54,971 bases of DNA. It comes from Massilia rubra (lineage in GTDB: Bacteria; Pseudomonadota; Gammaproteobacteria; Burkholderiales; Burkholderiaceae_D). Below, one piece after another: positions 1 through 7,980 of this stretch; position 1 is the first letter of the stretch, and every line of letters begins with the position of its first letter. The notes beneath the pieces were generated by a model. The model ran no database searches. It saw nothing but the letters and a program-made list of their open reading frames with translations, and was not told the origin of the DNA. The stretch covers positions 1-54,971 of the forward strand of contig NZ_VUYU01000040.1 of assembly GCF_011682065.1 (NCBI RefSeq), read 5' to 3'. The position numbers and the translations under genes were made by a program.

Positions 1-11
1 TAAAGCGCCGC

Positions 12-94
12 CGTTCCCGCGAAGGCGGGAACCCAAGTGTGTCGCGCCGCCCGAGACTGCGGTACGAACTTGGGTTCCCGCCTTCGCGGGAACG
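12..94. repeat. REP-type inverted repeat pair
   Basis: Positions 12-38 and 68-94 are perfect 27-bp reverse complements separated by 29 bp. Each arm is itself a hairpin: GTTCCCGC, a GAAG loop, then GCGGGAAC. The element lies just past the stop codon of the YfcC-type gene on the minus strand. Related copies are at 39621-39697 and 46835-46914, and a half-arm remnant is at about 46982-46996. It looks like an extragenic repeat that may also act as a 3' RNA structure; no T-run follows it. Confidence 0.8.
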
Positions 95-104
95 ACGATG
101 CGCC

Positions 105-1490
105 TTAACTCCAATTCGTCAACGCCGGCGGAATCAGCAACAGCAGCGCCATCACAAAATACGCCAGTTGCAGCGGCACCATCCACTTGGCCCAGGTAAT
201 CCACGGAATGCGCGCCAGTGCCAGCACGCCCACCGTCACGCCCGACGTCGGAATCATCGGCAAGGTCAGTTCGCCCAACTGGAACGCCAGCACCGCGGTC
301 TGCCTCGAAATACCCACCAGATCGGCCAGCGGCGCCATGATCGGCATGGTCAGCGCAGCCTGCCCGGTCCCGGAGTGGAGGAAGAAGTTAATCACCGTCT
401 GGATAATGAACATCTTCTGCGCCGCGAATACCGGATTGGCCGACTGCACCAGCGGCACCAGCGCGTGCAGCATGGTGTCGATGATCTTGGCATCCTGCGC
501 CAGGATCATGGTGCCGCGCGCGAGCGCAATCACCAGCGCGGTGCCGACCAGGTCGCGCGCGCCGTGCAGGAAGGCCGCCACGAATTCGTCGCTGTCGAGC
601 CGTCCGATCACGCCGACCACGATCGCCATCACCATGAACAGCGCGGCAATCTCGTTGATGTACCAGCCGAAGTGGATCACGCCGACCACCATGGCCGTCA
701 TGAAGCCGATGAACAGCAGCAGCACGATCGCGTGGGTGGGCGTCATGCCGGCCAGGTTGGCCAGGGCGGCGCTGTTTTCCTTGCGCTTTTCGATATCGAG
801 CGCGTAGGAGGGGCTGCGGGTCGGATCCTTTTTGATGCGCGCCGCGTACCACATCAGGAACCCGATGGTGAGGGCGGTGGCCACGAACCAGACGATGAGG
901 CGGTAGCCGATCCCCGAGAACATCTGGATCCCGGCGATTTTCTGCGCCACGCCGACGTTGAACGGGTTTAAGAACGCCGCCGCGAAGCCCACCTGCGCGC
1001 TCAGGAACGGAATCGATACGCCGATGATCGAGTCGTAGCCCAGCGCGAGCGCCAGCGGCACGAAAATGAGCACGAACGGAATCGACTCCTCGCTCATGCC
1101 GAAGGTGGCGCCCCCCAGCGAGAAGATGGTCACGAACACCGGAATGAGCATCACGCGCACGAAGGCCGAGTGGGTATGCGCGCGCGCCACGCTACGGATC
1201 ATGGCGTCGATCGCCTCGGTCTTTTGCAGCACCGCAAACGCGCCGCCGACGATCAGCACGAAGCCGATGATCTGGGCCGCCTCGACGAAGCCTTTGATCG
1301 GCGCCATCATCAGCGCCACGAAGCCTTGCGGATTACTCTGCACGTACTGGAAGGACGCCGGGTCGATGCGCGGCTTGCCGTCGACCATGATGGTGCCGTA
1401 CTGGCCACCCGGCACCAGCCAGGTGGCCACGGCGATCATCGCCAGGATCAGGAACAGCAGGACGAAGGTATTGGGGATGCGCAGTTTCAT
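105..1490 (-). CDS. YfcC-family (DcuC-like) membrane carrier
   Basis: A 461-residue inner-membrane transporter of the YfcC / C4-dicarboxylate anaerobic carrier group (PF03606). The first hydrophobic segment starts almost at the N-terminus (MKLRIPNTFVLLFLILAMI), and about a dozen further segments follow. Family-like stretches include GGATFGMSEESIPF and the C-terminal LTLPMIPTSGVTVGVLA. Length is normal for the family. The start codon overlaps the stop of the upstream M14 deacylase by 4 bp, so the two are probably co-translated. The pairing suggests uptake of an organic acid or acylated amino acid that the deacylase then hydrolyses. The substrate is not readable from sequence. Confidence 0.85.
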   Translation of the reverse strand: MKLRIPNTFVLLFLILAMIAVATWLVPGGQYGTIMVDGKPRIDPASFQYVQSNPQGFVALMMAPIKGFVEAAQIIGFVLIVGGAFAVLQKTEAIDAMIRSVARAHTHSAFVRVMLIPVFVTIFSLGGATFGMSEESIPFVLIFVPLALALGYDSIIGVSIPFLSAQVGFAAAFLNPFNVGVAQKIAGIQMFSGIGYRLIVWFVATALTIGFLMWYAARIKKDPTRSPSYALDIEKRKENSAALANLAGMTPTHAIVLLLFIGFMTAMVVGVIHFGWYINEIAALFMVMAIVVGVIGRLDSDEFVAAFLHGARDLVGTALVIALARGTMILAQDAKIIDTMLHALVPLVQSANPVFAAQKMFIIQTVINFFLHSGTGQAALTMPIMAPLADLVGISRQTAVLAFQLGELTLPMIPTSGVTVGVLALARIPWITWAKWMVPLQLAYFVMALLLLIPPALTNWS

Positions 1491-2563
1491 TGGCTGAGCA
1501 GCTTTCCGGCGCGGTAGGCCACGGCGCCGGCGACCTTACCGACCGCCATGCCGCGCAGCAGATGGCGGTGCGCGGTGCGCGCGAAAAACACGCCGTCGAC
1601 AGTGCAGCGCAAGGTGGTGGTGCGCCCGCTGCTTGGCTCGACCAGGTCGGCGATGGCGTCGCCGGCCACCACCTTTTCGCCCAACTGCTTGAGGAACACC
1701 AGCACGCCGGCATGCGGCGCGGCGATCGGTTCCACCCCTTCGAGCGGGGTCGGTGCGCACAGGGGGGCGGGCAATGGGGCCAGCGGCATATCGAGCACGC
1801 CCGCATGCGCCAAAAACCGCAGCAGGGCGCGCGCGTCGCCCCCGGCCAGATCGTAGTTCACATCGCGCTCGCCGCGCAGTTCCACGGTGGTCGACAGGCA
1901 GGCTGGCGGAATCGGAAAAGCCGGGCCGAAGTGCGCCGCCAGGTCCCACCACAGGCGCGAACACGCTTCGTCGAACGGCTCGCCGCCTGCTTCCAGCGCC
2001 AGCAGCACGCTGTGCGCCTGCATCAGCGCGGCCAGCGGCGCCACCGCGTCGGCCAGCGGGGTGCCTGCGTAAATATGCAGCACCGCCTCGTTATCGCAAT
2101 GCAGGTCGAGCACGATGTCGGCGTCGATCGCCATCCCGAGCAGGATTTTCTTGAGCGTGTCGGCGTCGGTTTTCGGCTCCCAGGTGGCGACCGAGTCGCG
2201 CGCGTGGGCGCGGATCAGGGCCACGTTGGCATCTTGGTCCGGACCGAGTAAACCTGCCAGCGAGGTTTTCAGGTCCTCCGCCACGTGCTTGTAGGCGCGG
2301 TTGAAATTGGTCCCGGTGGACAGGTCGAAACGGCCGAACGGCGCGCCGTGGATGGCTTGCGCCAGCCCGATCGGATTGGCCGCCGGGACCAGGATGATCT
2401 CGCCGCGGATCTTGCCGGCCGCGTCCAGCGCCTCCAGCTCTTTGCGCAGGAACTGCGCCACCAGCATGGGCGGCACTTCGTCGGCGTGCAGGGCGGCCTG
2501 GATATAGACCTTCTTGCCGGCGCCCGGCGTACCGAAATGAAAACTGGTCAGTTGCGAGGACAT
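1487..2563 (-). CDS. M14-family succinylglutamate desuccinylase/aspartoacylase-like hydrolase
   Basis: A zinc-dependent deacylase/carboxypeptidase-like enzyme of the AstE/ASPA branch of M14, about 358 residues. Zinc-ligand motifs are visible: HADE near the N-terminus (first His and Glu) and LDLHCDNE in the middle (second His). The C-terminal part resembles the beta-rich domain seen in AstE-like proteins. An in-frame ATG at 2605 lacks a Shine-Dalgarno sequence. The ATG at 2563 has GAGG eight bases upstream and is preferred. It overlaps the downstream carrier gene by 4 bp. The likely reaction is removal of an acyl group from an N-acyl amino acid after import; the exact substrate is unknown. Confidence 0.8.
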   Translation of the reverse strand: MSSQLTSFHFGTPGAGKKVYIQAALHADEVPPMLVAQFLRKELEALDAAGKIRGEIILVPAANPIGLAQAIHGAPFGRFDLSTGTNFNRAYKHVAEDLKTSLAGLLGPDQDANVALIRAHARDSVATWEPKTDADTLKKILLGMAIDADIVLDLHCDNEAVLHIYAGTPLADAVAPLAALMQAHSVLLALEAGGEPFDEACSRLWWDLAAHFGPAFPIPPACLSTTVELRGERDVNYDLAGGDARALLRFLAHAGVLDMPLAPLPAPLCAPTPLEGVEPIAAPHAGVLVFLKQLGEKVVAGDAIADLVEPSSGRTTTLRCTVDGVFFARTAHRHLLRGMAVGKVAGAVAYRAGKLLSQ

Positions 2564-2793
2564 GCTGCTGTCCTCAAGGGAGATGCGGTGGGTGTTTGCT
2601 TGCATGATCGGGACCGTGAAATGAAGTCAGCCGGAAGTGTGGCATAAAAAACCGCCGCCGCGCCGGGTGCCTTTCTGGAATACGACATATTATTTCTGAG
2701 CGGGGTATCATCTTGCCTGCAACTAACATCGGCTGCGCGCTGGCCTGTATTCGCCTGCGCAGCCCGACCTACCGAATAAAGGAAGAACCACCG

Positions 2794-4035
2794 ATGCTGA
2801 ACCTGGCCCGCCGATACTTACAGTTCCTGTTGCTCGTCCTGCTGGCGGCGGGTCAGGCGCAGGCAGCGACAGCGGCCGCGCCGACCATCCCGCCGGGCGG
2901 GCCGAAAGGCTCGCTGGTGATCATCGGCGGCGCGCTGCGCGGCGAGAACGCGGCGGTGTGGAAGCGCATCGTGGAACTGGCGGGCGGCCCGGGTGCGCGC
3001 ATCGCCGTCTTCGGCTCGGCCTCGGCCAGCCCGGACGTCGCGGGCAAGAACAATATCGAAGTGCTCAACTCCTACGGCGCGGACGCTTTTTTCGTTCCCG
3101 TGGCCGTCAAGCTCGAAGGCAGCGACTACCGCATCGCCGCCAACGACCAGGCCATTGCGGACGCGGTGCGCCATGCCGATGGCGCCTATTTCGTCGGCGG
3201 CAACCAGGCCCGCATCACCGAAGCGCTGCGTAAAAAAGACGGCAGCAGCACCCGCGTGCTCGATGCGCTGTGGGCCATGTACCGTAACGGCGGCGTCATC
3301 GCCGGCACCAGCGCCGGCGCGGCGATCATGAGCGAGACCATGTTCTACGACGCCAGTTCGGTGCTCTCGACCCTCAAGCGCGGCGTGGCCGACGGCATGG
3401 AACTGTCGCCGGGCCTGGGTTTTGTGGGCAAGGATGTGTTTGTGGACCAGCACTTGCTGGTGCGCGGGCGCTTCGGGCGCATGCTGCCGGCCATGCTGGC
3501 CAAGGGCTACAAGACGGGACTGGGGATCGACGAAAACACCTCGATGATCATTCATGGCAACCGCGATGTGGAAGTGCTCGGCTACAAGGGCGCGCTGCTG
3601 ATCGACTTGAGCGGCGCCACCTTCACGCCGGGCGACTTCAACGTCAGTAACGCCAGGCTCAGTTACCTCGATAACGGCGACCGCTTCAATCTGCAGAATG
3701 GGGTATTTACGCCGTCGCCCGAAAAGCTGGCCAACAAGCTCGATCCGGCCAAGCCGTATTATCGCGGCCCGCTGTTCTTTGCCGATATTCTCGGTAACAC
3801 GACCGTGGTGGACCTGATGCACCGCCTGATCGACAGCGACCAGGCCGACGCCATCGGCCTGACCCTGGGCAGCCCGCGCGACCTGCAGCCGGAACTCGGC
3901 TTTGAATTCCGCTTCAGCCGCACCAAGGAAAGCATCGGCTACGTGTCCGCCATTTCGGATATGAACTCGGTCTTCAACATCCGCCTCGACGTGCTGCCGA
4001 TCCTGATCCGCCAGCCGCTGTACCAGTACAAGTAA
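2794..4035 (+). CDS. cphB: cyanophycinase, exported
   Basis: A 413-residue peptidase S51 family protein resembling cyanophycinase, which cuts cyanophycin (poly-Asp with Arg side chains) into beta-Asp-Arg dipeptides. A signal peptide (MLNLARRYLQFLLLVLLAAG, ending AQA) predicts export. The nucleophile motif GTSAGAAIM places Ser at about residue 173. Other family stretches are GSLVIIGGALRG at the mature N-terminus, GLGFVGKDVFVDQH and GLGIDENTSMII. An upstream in-frame start at 2713 would bury the signal peptide. The ATG at 2794 has AAGGAAG upstream. No cyanophycin synthetase is in the window, so it may act on external polymer. The specific symbol is family-level inference. Confidence 0.85.
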   Translation: MLNLARRYLQFLLLVLLAAGQAQAATAAAPTIPPGGPKGSLVIIGGALRGENAAVWKRIVELAGGPGARIAVFGSASASPDVAGKNNIEVLNSYGADAFFVPVAVKLEGSDYRIAANDQAIADAVRHADGAYFVGGNQARITEALRKKDGSSTRVLDALWAMYRNGGVIAGTSAGAAIMSETMFYDASSVLSTLKRGVADGMELSPGLGFVGKDVFVDQHLLVRGRFGRMLPAMLAKGYKTGLGIDENTSMIIHGNRDVEVLGYKGALLIDLSGATFTPGDFNVSNARLSYLDNGDRFNLQNGVFTPSPEKLANKLDPAKPYYRGPLFFADILGNTTVVDLMHRLIDSDQADAIGLTLGSPRDLQPELGFEFRFSRTKESIGYVSAISDMNSVFNIRLDVLPILIRQPLYQYK

Positions 4036-4038
4036 ACG

Positions 4039-5184
4039 CTACAGGTAGCGCACCCAGGCCTGGGTGCTCGCCCGCTTGTAGCGCCCGAACCAGCGGCACG
4101 GATAGTACAGCGCCGCGATGACCGCCACCGACCAAAGCCACACTTCCCCGATTCCGCCCGCCTGGTGCGCCTGCCCGCCGGAGAGGGCGGCCGTCAGTCC
4201 GCGCAGCGCGAGCAGCAGGTACAGGTGGGACAGATAGTAGAACAGGGGTGCGCCGCCGAAGGTGGCGCAAAAGGCCACCACGCGTTCGTTGGCCACTTCC
4301 AGCCACGCCAACGCGATCAACCCAACCCCGAGCGTCATCAGCAAAAAGTTGAACGAGGGCGGGTACTTGGTCAGGTTCAGGAACGACATGACCGTGTGCA
4401 GCGGGTCGGCCTGCACGGTCCACGGCAACGCCTCGCCATAGATGTTAAAGCCGCGCAGCAGGGCAAGCAGCGACAGGCAGGCCGCACCCGCCAGCAGCAG
4501 GATGCGGCGCCGCGCGCTTGGCTCCACCTTGTTCGAGAACAGCGGGCCGGCCGCGTAGCCGAGCAAGATCACCCCGATCCACGCCAGCAGCGGATAACTG
4601 ATCTTGACCCGCACCGGGCCTTCGTTCACCAGGAAGCCGCGTTGTTCGAGCACCGTCCAGGCGCCGTGCGCCAGGCTGCCCGGTTCCAGGCCGGGGAAGG
4701 ACAAGGCGTTGTGGCCGGCGACGATCACGCCGCCGAGCAGCGCGAGCCAGCGCAGCGGCAGTTTGTGCAGCAGGGCCAGCGCGATCATCGACAGGCCGAT
4801 GACCCAGATCACCTGCAAATACAGCACCGGCGGCGGAAAGTGGCCCGACCACGCAAAACTGACGAACACCAGTTCCAGCACGATCAAGAACAGGCCGCGC
4901 TTGAGCAGGAAGCCGCGCGGGCTGCGCGGGCCGGACGCCGGATTGGCGTACAGCCAGGCCGACAGGCCGGTCAGGAACACGAACATCGGCGCGCAGAAGT
5001 GCGCCGCCACGCGGCTGAAGAATAGCGACGGCTCGGTCGTGGCCAGGTCGATCGGGTCGCTGACCTGACGGTGCAAGAAGAAGGTTTCGCGCGCGTGGTC
5101 GAGCGTCATGATCAGGATGATCAGGCCGCGCATCGCGTCGATGGCGGCGATGCGCCTGGCTGGCGATGCGGCAAGGGTGGTCAT
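4039..5184 (-). CDS. DUF1624 / HGSNAT-like membrane acyltransferase
   Basis: A 381-residue polytopic membrane protein with about ten hydrophobic segments. The N-terminus reads RIAAIDAMRGLIILIMTLDH, a pattern typical of DUF1624 (heparan-alpha-glucosaminide N-acetyltransferase-like, PF07786), including the conserved D..RG and LDHAR. This family moves acyl groups across the membrane in the eukaryotic member; the bacterial substrate is unknown. It begins 7 bp after the stop of the TonB-dependent receptor, so it is probably in the same transcript and under the same metal-responsive control. It converges with the cyanophycinase gene, with 3 bp between stop codons and no evident terminator. Confidence 0.8.
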   Translation of the reverse strand: MTTLAASPARRIAAIDAMRGLIILIMTLDHARETFFLHRQVSDPIDLATTEPSLFFSRVAAHFCAPMFVFLTGLSAWLYANPASGPRSPRGFLLKRGLFLIVLELVFVSFAWSGHFPPPVLYLQVIWVIGLSMIALALLHKLPLRWLALLGGVIVAGHNALSFPGLEPGSLAHGAWTVLEQRGFLVNEGPVRVKISYPLLAWIGVILLGYAAGPLFSNKVEPSARRRILLLAGAACLSLLALLRGFNIYGEALPWTVQADPLHTVMSFLNLTKYPPSFNFLLMTLGVGLIALAWLEVANERVVAFCATFGGAPLFYYLSHLYLLLALRGLTAALSGGQAHQAGGIGEVWLWSVAVIAALYYPCRWFGRYKRASTQAWVRYL

Positions 5185-5191
5185 GGCGCCC

Positions 5192-7297
5192 TCAGAAGCT
5201 GTAGCTGGCCGTCAGCGTGGCGGCGCGCTCGGCGCCCGGCGCCACCCACACCTGGTTGTACGAGCTCTTATAGTAAGCCTTGTTAAACAGGTTGTCGATA
5301 TTGAGGGCGATGCGCAGCTTGCGGTACGGCGTCCAGGCCGCCACCAGCTTGACGGTGGTGTAGGCGGGTAGTTCGAAGCTGCTCGAGGCGGCCACGTCGC
5401 CCATGCGCTTGCCCACGTAGCTGGCGCCGCCCCCGATACTGGCGCCGGCGTCGCCCAGCGTGAAGTTCGACACCAGCAGCACGTTGGCGCTGTGGCGCGC
5501 CACGTTCGGGAAGCGGCTGCCGGTGCGGATGGTCTTGTCGCCCCTGGTGACGGTGGCGTCGGTCCAGGCGTAGGCGGCGGACAGCTGCAGGCCGCGCGCC
5601 ACCGCGCCCGAGACATCGAACTCCAGGCCGCGGCTGCCCACTTCCCCGGCGGGGATCGCAAAGTCGGCGTTGGCGGGATTGGTGGTCAGGACGTTCTTCT
5701 TGTCGATCTTGTACAGGGCGACGGTGCCGCTGAGTTTTCCGTCCAGGGCGTCGGCTTTGGCACCCAGCTCATACGACAGGCTCTTTTCGGCTTCGAACGC
5801 GCTGTTGTCGATGCTGATGCCGCTGTTCGGGCGGTAGGCGCGCGCCGCCGTGGCGTACAGCGACAGCGCCTTGGTCGGCTGGTACACCAGGCCCGCGCGC
5901 GGACTGCTGGCTTGCAGGCTTTGCGCGCTGCTCGCGCTGTTCGCTTTAAGGCGATTATTGGTAACGCTTTGGTCGGCGCTGTCGTAGCGCACGCCCAGCA
6001 GGGCTTTCCACTCGCTTGTGAGGTCGATCTGGTCTTGCGCGTAAAAGCCGTGCGCGCGCTGGCGTTCGAGCGTATCGATCGACAGTGTCAAAGGATCGGC
6101 CACGGCGCCGTAGACCGGCTGGAAAATATCGATCGCGTACGGATTAGCGTTCGAAGGATTGCGGCGCAGCTGCACGCGGCGGTCGTCGAAGCGGTAGGCG
6201 TCGACGCCGAACAGCACACTGTGGCGCAGGCCACCGGTGGTCAGCTTGCCGAGCAGTTCGACGCGGCCCGACATATCGGTCGCCGAAAAATCGCGGTGGC
6301 GGCGCTGGCGGCGCAAGGTGCGCCCGTCGGCCAGCAGGTTGTTGGCCTCCGTCGAAAAGCCGACCAGTTCACTGTCGCGGTACGACAGGCCCGATTGCAG
6401 CGACCAGTCGTCGTTCATCGCATGCTGCACGAACAACTGCTGCCCGAGCGACTTGACGGTGACCCGGCCGTCGCCCGGCTCGCCAAGGAAGCGCGATACC
6501 GGCAGCGCACCGAGCTTGCCGTTCACCGCCGGCAGGCCGCGGTCGAACGGGGCTTTTTGCTCGGTCGCTTCGATCTCGTACGAGACCGTGGTGTGCTCCC
6601 CCGCCAGCCACACGAACGAGGGCGACAGCAGCAGCGTGTCGCGGCGGGCGGTGTCGCGAAAACTGTCGCCTTGCTGCCAGGCGGCGTTGAAGCGGTAGGC
6701 CAGGGTGTCGCTCACGGGACCGGTGACGTCCGCCGCCGCGCGGTACGTATTGAAGCTGCCCACCGAGGCGCTGACGCTGCGCTGCGGGACGAAACGGGGC
6801 TTTTTGGTGACGATGTTGACCGTGCCTCCCGGCTCGCCACGGCCGTACAGGGCGGCGGAAGGGCCTTTGAGCACTTCGACCGACTGCGTGCTGGCGGTGT
6901 CGCGCAAGCCGTTGTAACCGCGGCTGGAACTGAAACCATTGACCAGGAAATCGGAGCCGAAATTGGGGTCGCCCGTGAAGCCGCGCATGGCGTAGCTGTC
7001 CCACAGGCCGCCCAGGTCACTCTGGCGCGCAATGCCGCTGGCCAGGTCGAGCGCCCCGGCCAGGGTGCTCACGCCGGCGTCGCGCAGCACTTCGCTGGTG
7101 AGCACGCGCACGCTTTGCGGCAGGTCCAGGAGCCGCGCATCGGTCTTGGTCGCGCCGGTGGCCGACAGGCTGCGATAGTGCTCGCGCTGGCCGCCGATGA
7201 CGACCGTGTCGGTGGGCGCGGGGGCGGCGTCGGCGGCGATGGCCGCCAGCGGCGTGATACTGGCGAGGAGGGCGACGGTGGCGGTTTTGATGTACAT
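5192..7297 (-). CDS. TonB-dependent siderophore/metallophore receptor
   Basis: A 701-residue outer-membrane receptor. A signal peptide (MYIKTATVALLASITPLAAI, then AADA) is followed by a plug domain with LPQSVRVLT and the YNGLRD...SVEVLKGPSAALYGRGEPGG segment typical of FhuA/FpvA-like receptors (TIGR01783 type). A 22-strand barrel region ends in the aromatic terminus ASYSF. It would import a metal-chelate using TonB/ExbBD energy. The gene lies 146 bp downstream of a Fur-family regulator gene. Its predicted promoter is overlapped by two palindromes, so repression by that regulator is likely. Zinc is my best guess for the metal because of the regulator; iron siderophore uptake is the alternative. 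Confidence 0.9.
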   Translation of the reverse strand: MYIKTATVALLASITPLAAIAADAAPAPTDTVVIGGQREHYRSLSATGATKTDARLLDLPQSVRVLTSEVLRDAGVSTLAGALDLASGIARQSDLGGLWDSYAMRGFTGDPNFGSDFLVNGFSSSRGYNGLRDTASTQSVEVLKGPSAALYGRGEPGGTVNIVTKKPRFVPQRSVSASVGSFNTYRAAADVTGPVSDTLAYRFNAAWQQGDSFRDTARRDTLLLSPSFVWLAGEHTTVSYEIEATEQKAPFDRGLPAVNGKLGALPVSRFLGEPGDGRVTVKSLGQQLFVQHAMNDDWSLQSGLSYRDSELVGFSTEANNLLADGRTLRRQRRHRDFSATDMSGRVELLGKLTTGGLRHSVLFGVDAYRFDDRRVQLRRNPSNANPYAIDIFQPVYGAVADPLTLSIDTLERQRAHGFYAQDQIDLTSEWKALLGVRYDSADQSVTNNRLKANSASSAQSLQASSPRAGLVYQPTKALSLYATAARAYRPNSGISIDNSAFEAEKSLSYELGAKADALDGKLSGTVALYKIDKKNVLTTNPANADFAIPAGEVGSRGLEFDVSGAVARGLQLSAAYAWTDATVTRGDKTIRTGSRFPNVARHSANVLLVSNFTLGDAGASIGGGASYVGKRMGDVAASSSFELPAYTTVKLVAAWTPYRKLRIALNIDNLFNKAYYKSSYNQVWVAPGAERAATLTASYSF

Positions 7298-7342
7298 GCG
7301 TGGATTTCTTCAGGCGTGGGAGGGCCGGGCAAGGCGGGGGGG

Positions 7343-7402
7343 TAATGCAACTGAGTTGCTATAATAGGTCGGATGCCTCTTTAATGCAATAGGGTTGCGT
7401 TA
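7343..7402 (-). promoter_or_regulatory. Two palindromic operators overlapping the receptor promoter (Zur/Fur-type)
   Basis: Two 21-bp imperfect palindromes share the half-site TAATGCAA: 7343-7363 (centre GCAACTGAGTTGC, perfect over 13 bp) and 7382-7402 (TAATGCAAT...GTTGCGTTA). Their centres are 39 bp apart. Read on the minus strand, a -35 (TTGCAT, 7384-7389) lies inside the distal palindrome. A -10 (TATTAT, 7361-7366) sits at the edge of the proximal one, with a 17-bp spacer. A bound repressor would cover both promoter boxes of the TonB-dependent receptor. Assignment to the neighbouring Fur/Zur protein is inference from position. Confidence 0.65.
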
Positions 7403-7443
7403 GTACTCCGGCCGATGCCGGCGGCGACACGGTGAAACCGGTG

Positions 7444-7872
7444 TTACTTGTTCGCGTTACAGATATTGCAGACGCCCTTGATCAGGAAGTCGACCTGCTG
7501 GCTGGTAAAGCCGGTGGGCAGGGTAATTTGCGCAGGCAGGGCGATGTCGGTAAAACAGGTCACCATCTCGCAGCGGGTGCACTGGAAATGCGCGTGCTGG
7601 TGCCCGTGCTGGCCGGCGCCGGCATTGAAGCGCCAGACCTGGTCGGCGCCGGCGATGCGGTGCACCAATTCGTGTTCGGTCAGCCATTCGAGCACCCGGT
7701 ACAGGGTGACCGAATCGAGCGCGTCGCCGGCCAGGCCTTCCTGGATGTCGTGGTGGGTCAGGGGCTTGTTTTGCGCCAGCAGGTACGCCAGCACGCGCGA
7801 GCGCGGCTTGGTAAGGCGCGCGCCCGTATCGCGGATCAGTGACTCTGCCTGGCTTTCAATCGTTGTGACCAT
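7444..7872 (-). CDS. zur: Fur-family transcriptional regulator, probably Zur
   Basis: A 142-residue Fur-superfamily metalloregulator. The winged-helix part (residues about 10-85) includes RLTKPRSRVLAYLL and SVTLYRVLEWLTEHELVHRI. The metal-binding/dimerisation part has a His-rich stretch (GQHGHQHAHFQC), a CTRCE motif and a second pair near the C-terminus (GVCNIC), giving the two CxxC pairs of a structural zinc site. The strong C-terminal CxxC and the neighbouring receptor favour Zur over Fur, but the sequence does not prove the metal. It lies upstream of, and in the same orientation as, the receptor. It is divergent from the M64 peptidase, with 108 bp between start codons. Confidence 0.7.
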   Translation of the reverse strand: MVTTIESQAESLIRDTGARLTKPRSRVLAYLLAQNKPLTHHDIQEGLAGDALDSVTLYRVLEWLTEHELVHRIAGADQVWRFNAGAGQHGHQHAHFQCTRCEMVTCFTDIALPAQITLPTGFTSQQVDFLIKGVCNICNANK

Positions 7873-7980
7873 CTTGGCTGGGATTTCAAAGGAAGCGACA
7901 TGCTACCACGCAGGCGCTGGCCGCAACCACAGCGCCCAGGTTTACAATGCGGGACGATCCACGCTTGCAAGGAAACCGCC

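Noticed and set aside
5492-7345. A 617-codon open frame on the plus strand
   Set aside because: It is antisense to the TonB-dependent receptor; composition is typical of a shadow frame.
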